Shown piece after piece: positions 4,947 through 8,296 of a DNA stretch of 8,296 nt (the first letter of the stretch is position 1; every line of letters begins with the position of its first letter). The notes under the pieces were generated by a model. The model did no database searches. It was not told the origin of the DNA and saw only the letters and a program-made list of their open reading frames with translations. The position numbers were made by a program, and so were the translations under genes. The stretch covers positions 1 through 8,296 of the forward strand of contig CALESB010000068.1 in the NCBI GenBank assembly GCA_937906995.1, in the 5' to 3' direction. This stretch comes from an uncultured Sutterella sp. (GTDB lineage Bacteria > Pseudomonadota > Gammaproteobacteria > Burkholderiales > Burkholderiaceae_F).

Positions 4947-7406
4947 ATGAACAAGGTTTTTAAAATTGTATTCAATCCGGCTCGCGATAAGATGATAGTT
5001 GTCAATGAAATTACATCTTCAGTTCAGACTGGCAAAAGAGCCGCAGTAATTGTTAGTGCTATGGGTGTTTTAGTAAGTACATCCGTCTTGGCAAGTGTTG
5101 ATCCGTCCATCGATGTAACAAAGTCAGATTATTTCAATGTTACAACATCGGCAACATCAAGCGAGTTAATTCTTACGGGGGGTAAAACCATTCAAGGAGC
5201 AAACTCCATTTGGGCTGGTGGGAATAATACTGTCGATTTGAAAAATAGCCTTATTAAAATCACAGGAGAAAATGGAAAAACGGTCTTTGAGGGCTCTAGC
5301 ATTTATGGCGGTTCTAAAATTGGTTCTAACAAAACTGTAGCTGCAAACACTTCTGAAATCATTATTAAAAATGCTGAATTTAGAAACAAGGAAGTGCGTT
5401 CTATTACGGCTAGTTCCTACACAGATGGTGGCAAAACAACTATCGAACAAGAAAAGACAAAAATTCATTTGACCAATGTCACTGGAAATTTGCGTGTATT
5501 AGGCGGAGGACGTCTTTACTACAATGAAAACTCCCAGATTAATGTAAAAAACTCATCCATTACGATTGATGCTATCAATGGTGGCTCTAGCTCTGTATCT
5601 GAGGTTATTGGCGGGGGTTTAATTAGCGGGAACTCCAGCCAAATCGGAAGTTGGGTGCGTATCGGAAATACTGACATCAACATTGGGCAAGGAGTTACAG
5701 TAAGTAAATTTGTTGTTGGGGGCAATCGCGTTAATTGGTTTGGTAATTCAGAAATTACAGGAAATACCAAAGTGACCATTGATGGAGCGGTTGTAGATGG
5801 TTTAGTCATCGGTGGAAGTTATGTCGACTATGGCTTTAACGGCGCCTTGGATGGCGGAGCAGAAGGATCAACTGCCGAACGCCAATCTTTAGCCAAAGCT
5901 GGAACCACTTCAACTGTTATTGTAAAAAATGGAAGCTCAGTAGGCACGGTCGTTGGTGGTGGTTATGTTTATCGAAAATATGATAAGAATCCAGAATTAA
6001 AACTGACTTCAAATGTAGCAAATGCTGCAGTTCGTGTTGAAGATTCTACTGTCAAAGGTAATGTTATTGGTGGAGGCTATATCTTCGATCAGGGTGGAGT
6101 TAGTCAAGTTGATGTAACGGAAAGCGTCAAAGTTGAAGTCTCAAATTCAACGGTCGATGGATTAATTACCTCTGACAGCGCTAATTTCACTGAGTCAGAA
6201 ATTAAGACAGTGGAAACTTCCGCTAAGGCTGATCGTGTTTCAATGGCTTTAACGAATGTGACTGCAAAAACTGTTGTAGCCTCAAAGGGCACACTTTCTT
6301 TACGTTCAGAAGGAAAGGATTTTACTTCCATTGAAAAACTAACTGTTGCTGATAATGTCAGTGTCGCACTTTCAACAGACGGTGCCGCAAATGATGCAGC
6401 TAAAGGCGATATTACTAAAGCCATTCGTGTTGCTGAAGGTAAATACAATGCCTCTGTTGAAATGGATGAAGGTATGTATCAGGGGGCAGTCAAGGGAACA
6501 ATTGAAAACGGAGTAGCAAAACTTACTCATTCTACTAACTCCGTTATGTCTAATGTTTTAGATTTGGCTTCATCCCAAGCTTTGTCTATGAACCGTATTT
6601 TGATGAATGATGTTCGTAAACGCTTGGGCGACATTCGATCTTCATACGGAACTCATGGCGTTTGGGCACGATATGATGGTGGCAAATTCACGGGTTCGAA
6701 TGAGTACAAGAATGACTTTTCAACGTTACAGTTTGGTATCGATACAGTGCCCGAAGTAGATGCTCCACGTTTTGGCGTTTCCTTTGCTTATACGCAATCC
6801 GATGCTGATTTAAAACGTGGTAGCGCTGATATGGATGCTTATAGTCTTGCCTTCTATGGCACCAAGATGTACGACAGCGGTTTATTCGTTGACGTTATCG
6901 GCCGTATGGCTAAAGCAGACACGGACGTCGTTGTTGATGGCAACAAAAAGGGTTCTTTAGACAACGTGGCCTTAAGCGTGTCCGGCGAACTTGGTTGGCG
7001 CTTCGATGTGATGAATAGTTTCTACGTTGAACCGCAAACAGAATTGACTTACACGTACGTCGACTCCGATCAATTAACTTTAAATAGTGGCCATGAATAT
7101 GAATTGGACTCTGTTAACAGTTTGATTGGCCGTGTCGGTTTCGCTGCAGGCCTCAAATGTCCAGCTGATAAGGGAAATGTGTATGTCCGCGCGTCTGCCG
7201 TTCATGAATTCATGGGCGATGCTAGTGTTCGCGGTGACTCTCAAGTGCACGAGGTCGATGGTAAGGACACGTGGATTGAATACGGCGTCGGTGCCAATTT
7301 CAACGTAACCAAGAATGCTTACGTTTGGGCCGATGTAGAACGCACTGGGGGCGCTACGCTTGATGAAGACTGGCGCGCAACGGTGGGCGTCCGTTACGCT
7401 TGGTAA
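4947..7406 (+). CDS. Type V autotransporter with beta-helix passenger
   Basis: This 819-residue protein is predicted to cross the inner membrane by Sec and insert its own outer-membrane barrel to display the passenger. It opens with an extended signal peptide: an ESPR-like segment (1-24, MNKVFKIVFNPARDKMIVVN), a basic stretch, a hydrophobic core (32-47) and likely cleavage after Ala49 in VLA-S. The passenger (about 50-530) is rich in Asn, Ser, Thr and Gly. It repeats a strand pattern ending in Gly-Gly turns at about residues 91, 121, 186, 222, 258, 289, 337 and 375 (for example VVGGGYV, VIGGGYI), as expected for a beta-helix. A helical linker (533-565) leads into the barrel (about 570-819), which ends VGVRYAW with the terminal aromatic residue recognised by the Bam machinery. 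The passenger has no cysteine and no visible protease triad, so an adhesin or surface-coat role is more likely than an enzyme. Ligand unknown. Confidence 0.93.
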   Translation: MNKVFKIVFNPARDKMIVVNEITSSVQTGKRAAVIVSAMGVLVSTSVLASVDPSIDVTKSDYFNVTTSATSSELILTGGKTIQGANSIWAGGNNTVDLKNSLIKITGENGKTVFEGSSIYGGSKIGSNKTVAANTSEIIIKNAEFRNKEVRSITASSYTDGGKTTIEQEKTKIHLTNVTGNLRVLGGGRLYYNENSQINVKNSSITIDAINGGSSSVSEVIGGGLISGNSSQIGSWVRIGNTDINIGQGVTVSKFVVGGNRVNWFGNSEITGNTKVTIDGAVVDGLVIGGSYVDYGFNGALDGGAEGSTAERQSLAKAGTTSTVIVKNGSSVGTVVGGGYVYRKYDKNPELKLTSNVANAAVRVEDSTVKGNVIGGGYIFDQGGVSQVDVTESVKVEVSNSTVDGLITSDSANFTESEIKTVETSAKADRVSMALTNVTAKTVVASKGTLSLRSEGKDFTSIEKLTVADNVSVALSTDGAANDAAKGDITKAIRVAEGKYNASVEMDEGMYQGAVKGTIENGVAKLTHSTNSVMSNVLDLASSQALSMNRILMNDVRKRLGDIRSSYGTHGVWARYDGGKFTGSNEYKNDFSTLQFGIDTVPEVDAPRFGVSFAYTQSDADLKRGSADMDAYSLAFYGTKMYDSGLFVDVIGRMAKADTDVVVDGNKKGSLDNVALSVSGELGWRFDVMNSFYVEPQTELTYTYVDSDQLTLNSGHEYELDSVNSLIGRVGFAAGLKCPADKGNVYVRASAVHEFMGDASVRGDSQVHEVDGKDTWIEYGVGANFNVTKNAYVWADVERTGGATLDEDWRATVGVRYAW

Positions 7407-7429
7407 GTTTGATCTAAATTAGTGAACGA

Positions 7430-7479
7430 TTGGGCTACTTAATCGGATTTATTTTGTAGGTTAAGTAGCCTAAGTTTTT
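7430..7479 (+). terminator. Rho-independent terminator after the autotransporter
   Basis: GGCTACTTAA (7433-7442) pairs perfectly with TTAAGTAGCC (7461-7470). The stem extends by three more pairs at its base, including one G-U. The loop has 18 bases, and a run of five T residues (7475-7479) follows. It lies 24 bases after the autotransporter stop codon and separates that gene from the small membrane protein. Confidence 0.85.
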
Positions 7480-7562
7480 AGTATGTTAAGTCTAAGGTAT
7501 AGAGTTTTTTGAGCTTATTTAAAGTTCTTTGATGCAGTTTTTTAAATGAGGAGAAAATTTCA

Positions 7563-7838
7563 ATGGAGGTATTGTTTATAGCTATTCTTCACGCTATTCC
7601 GCCTTTTATCGGTGCCATCACCCTTGGTTGGACAGGATTAGTTTGGGGTACTCGAATTGGTGCGATTTGTGCACTTGTATTTGGAGTTTTGATTTTTACC
7701 ATTCCCGATTTGTTTGGTGTAGCTATAGGTGCAGCGGCAGGACTTGCAAGACTTAAGGGTAAAGATGCCAACAAAGATTTCGAAGATCTTTTAACGGCGA
7801 CTCTTCCTAGTTTCTTTCGTTCTAAGAACAAAAGCTGA
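7563..7838 (+). CDS. Small two-helix membrane protein of unknown function
   Basis: The 91-residue product has two probable membrane spans: residues 2-24, and a long glycine/alanine-rich stretch from about 32 to 62 (ending GVAIGAAAGLARLKG). A short hydrophilic, mostly charged C-terminal tail follows and is likely cytoplasmic. A GGAG ribosome site lies about 11 bases before ATG 7563. The gene comes after the autotransporter terminator, so it probably has its own promoter, which I could not place convincingly. It recalls small glycine-zipper membrane proteins, but I do not recognise a family. An opposite-strand open frame over the same bases looks like a shadow, because this one has the ribosome site and a coherent membrane topology. 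Confidence 0.7.
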   Translation: MEVLFIAILHAIPPFIGAITLGWTGLVWGTRIGAICALVFGVLIFTIPDLFGVAIGAAAGLARLKGKDANKDFEDLLTATLPSFFRSKNKS

Positions 7839-8250
7839 TTCATCCAAAGCGTTGTCAACCAAAGCAGGTTTAAAAAAGGCTGTAAAGTTTTTCAGGACAA
7901 TGCTTTAGACCTGTAAACTATTTCGGTTATTACATCAAAAAGTGTCAACCCGTTTCAGGCAAGGTCAGTCAGTACTTTGGCTAATACGATAAAGTTCGCC
8001 ATCGTAATGGCGGATTTTATGCATATTACGCCATTACAATGGAGAATTTTATAGTTGTTCTATATTGAACTACCTCTTAACATCTACAAGGATTTTTGAC
8101 GCGATCCACCCACTGACGTTTCGTGTTGTTTTTCGTAGAAGCGGCACGGCATTGACAGGGGTGTGCAGTCTTCGAGATACACCGCTTATCCGTTCCTTAT
8201 TTCCATTCCCAATGGCTATGAGATTCATATCTTAATTGCATCTAATGACA
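7839..8250. other. Gene-free stretch with tandem palindromes, right side of window
   Basis: I see no confident gene in these 412 bases. Two related palindromes lie at 7995-8048. The part from about 8095 to 8215 is richer in G+C than its surroundings and may be a fragment of something transferred. A 52-codon minus-strand frame (8228 to 8070) exists there, with no clear ribosome site and no family resemblance, so I do not call it a gene. Confidence 0.55.
7997..8052 (+). repeat. Two tandem palindromic repeats, 32 bases apart
   Basis: The units at 7997-8020 and 8029-8052 share 19 of 24 bases: both begin CGCCAT, contain AATGG at the same offset and end ATTTTAT. The first is part of an 8-bp hairpin (TTCGCCAT-CGTA-ATGGCGGA, 7995-8014, one G-T pair). 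The second has a core CCATT-AC-AATGG (8031-8042). The exact 32-base period is about three turns of the DNA helix. They could be an operator for a dimeric regulator, or the first could act as a weak terminator, since TTTTAT follows it. Confidence 0.6.
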
Positions 8251-8296
8251 TGGAACCCTCTAAGTTCCCAAGTGGGAAAATATGGGTGTAATCAAA
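8251..8296 (+). mobile_element. Probable insertion-element terminus running out of the window (right edge)
   Basis: From 8251 the sequence begins TGGAACCCTCTAAGTTCCCA and matches the minus-strand sequence at 43-17 at 22 of 27 positions. The first 11 bases are identical, beginning with the TG common at insertion-sequence ends. A small hairpin TTCCC-AAGT-GGGAA (8265-8278) lies inside it. No coding sequence is visible before the window ends, so neither family nor completeness can be judged. Confidence 0.45.

Noticed and set aside
7589..7858. Minus-strand open frame opposite the small membrane protein
   Set aside because: The plus-strand frame has a ribosome site and a coherent membrane topology, so the opposite frame looks like a shadow.
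8070..8228. Minus-strand 52-codon frame starting MNLIAIGNGNKERI
   Set aside because: It has a weak ribosome site and no recognisable motif; it could be a gene remnant, but the evidence is too thin.
1..8296. CRISPR array or restriction system
   Set aside because: I saw no regularly spaced direct repeats with unique spacers and no Cas, methylase or restriction motifs.

Overview
The window looks like an accessory segment of a Gram-negative proteobacterial chromosome, with Burkholderiales/Sutterellaceae as the best guess. The main evidence is a type V autotransporter with an extended ESPR-type signal peptide, known from beta- and gammaproteobacteria, and a C-terminal barrel ending in tryptophan. 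Base composition is moderately AT-rich, and RtcB is of the Escherichia coli type. The taxonomic guess rests on protein style only.

Layout. Positions 1-278 hold the remains of an IS3-type OrfA transposase on the minus strand. It is interrupted near position 43 by what looks like the end of another insertion element. A related terminus starts at 8251 and points the other way, so both window edges run outward into insertion-like DNA. Positions 499-1166 hold a tight plus-strand pair: a very basic 52-residue protein and a P-loop kinase resembling polynucleotide kinase. On the minus strand, an ADP-ribosylglycohydrolase (1157-2002) lies downstream of an RtcB RNA ligase (2038-3306) in an apparent operon. 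The kinase and hydrolase genes converge and overlap by 10 bases. Positions 3307-3640 contain no confident gene but hold strong nested inverted repeats that could form a structured RNA just upstream of rtcB. Two unrecognised genes diverge at 3641-4588: a three-helix membrane protein and an acidic soluble protein. A 358-base leader with a run of eight G residues precedes a large autotransporter (4947-7406), which ends in a good rho-independent terminator. A small two-helix membrane protein (7563-7838) follows, and then 412 bases without a confident gene that contain two tandem palindromes 32 bases apart.

How the genes may work together. RtcB joins RNA ends carrying 3'-phosphate or 2',3'-cyclic phosphate and 5'-OH. 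The kinase resembles enzymes that act on nucleic-acid 5'-OH ends. The glycohydrolase family removes ADP-ribose or processes ADP-ribose compounds. Their proximity, with the possible structured RNA, suggests an RNA repair or RNA end-processing cassette, perhaps against nucleases or ADP-ribosylating toxins. This is inference from gene content. The autotransporter is a separate surface module, and its G-tract leader makes phase-variable expression plausible.
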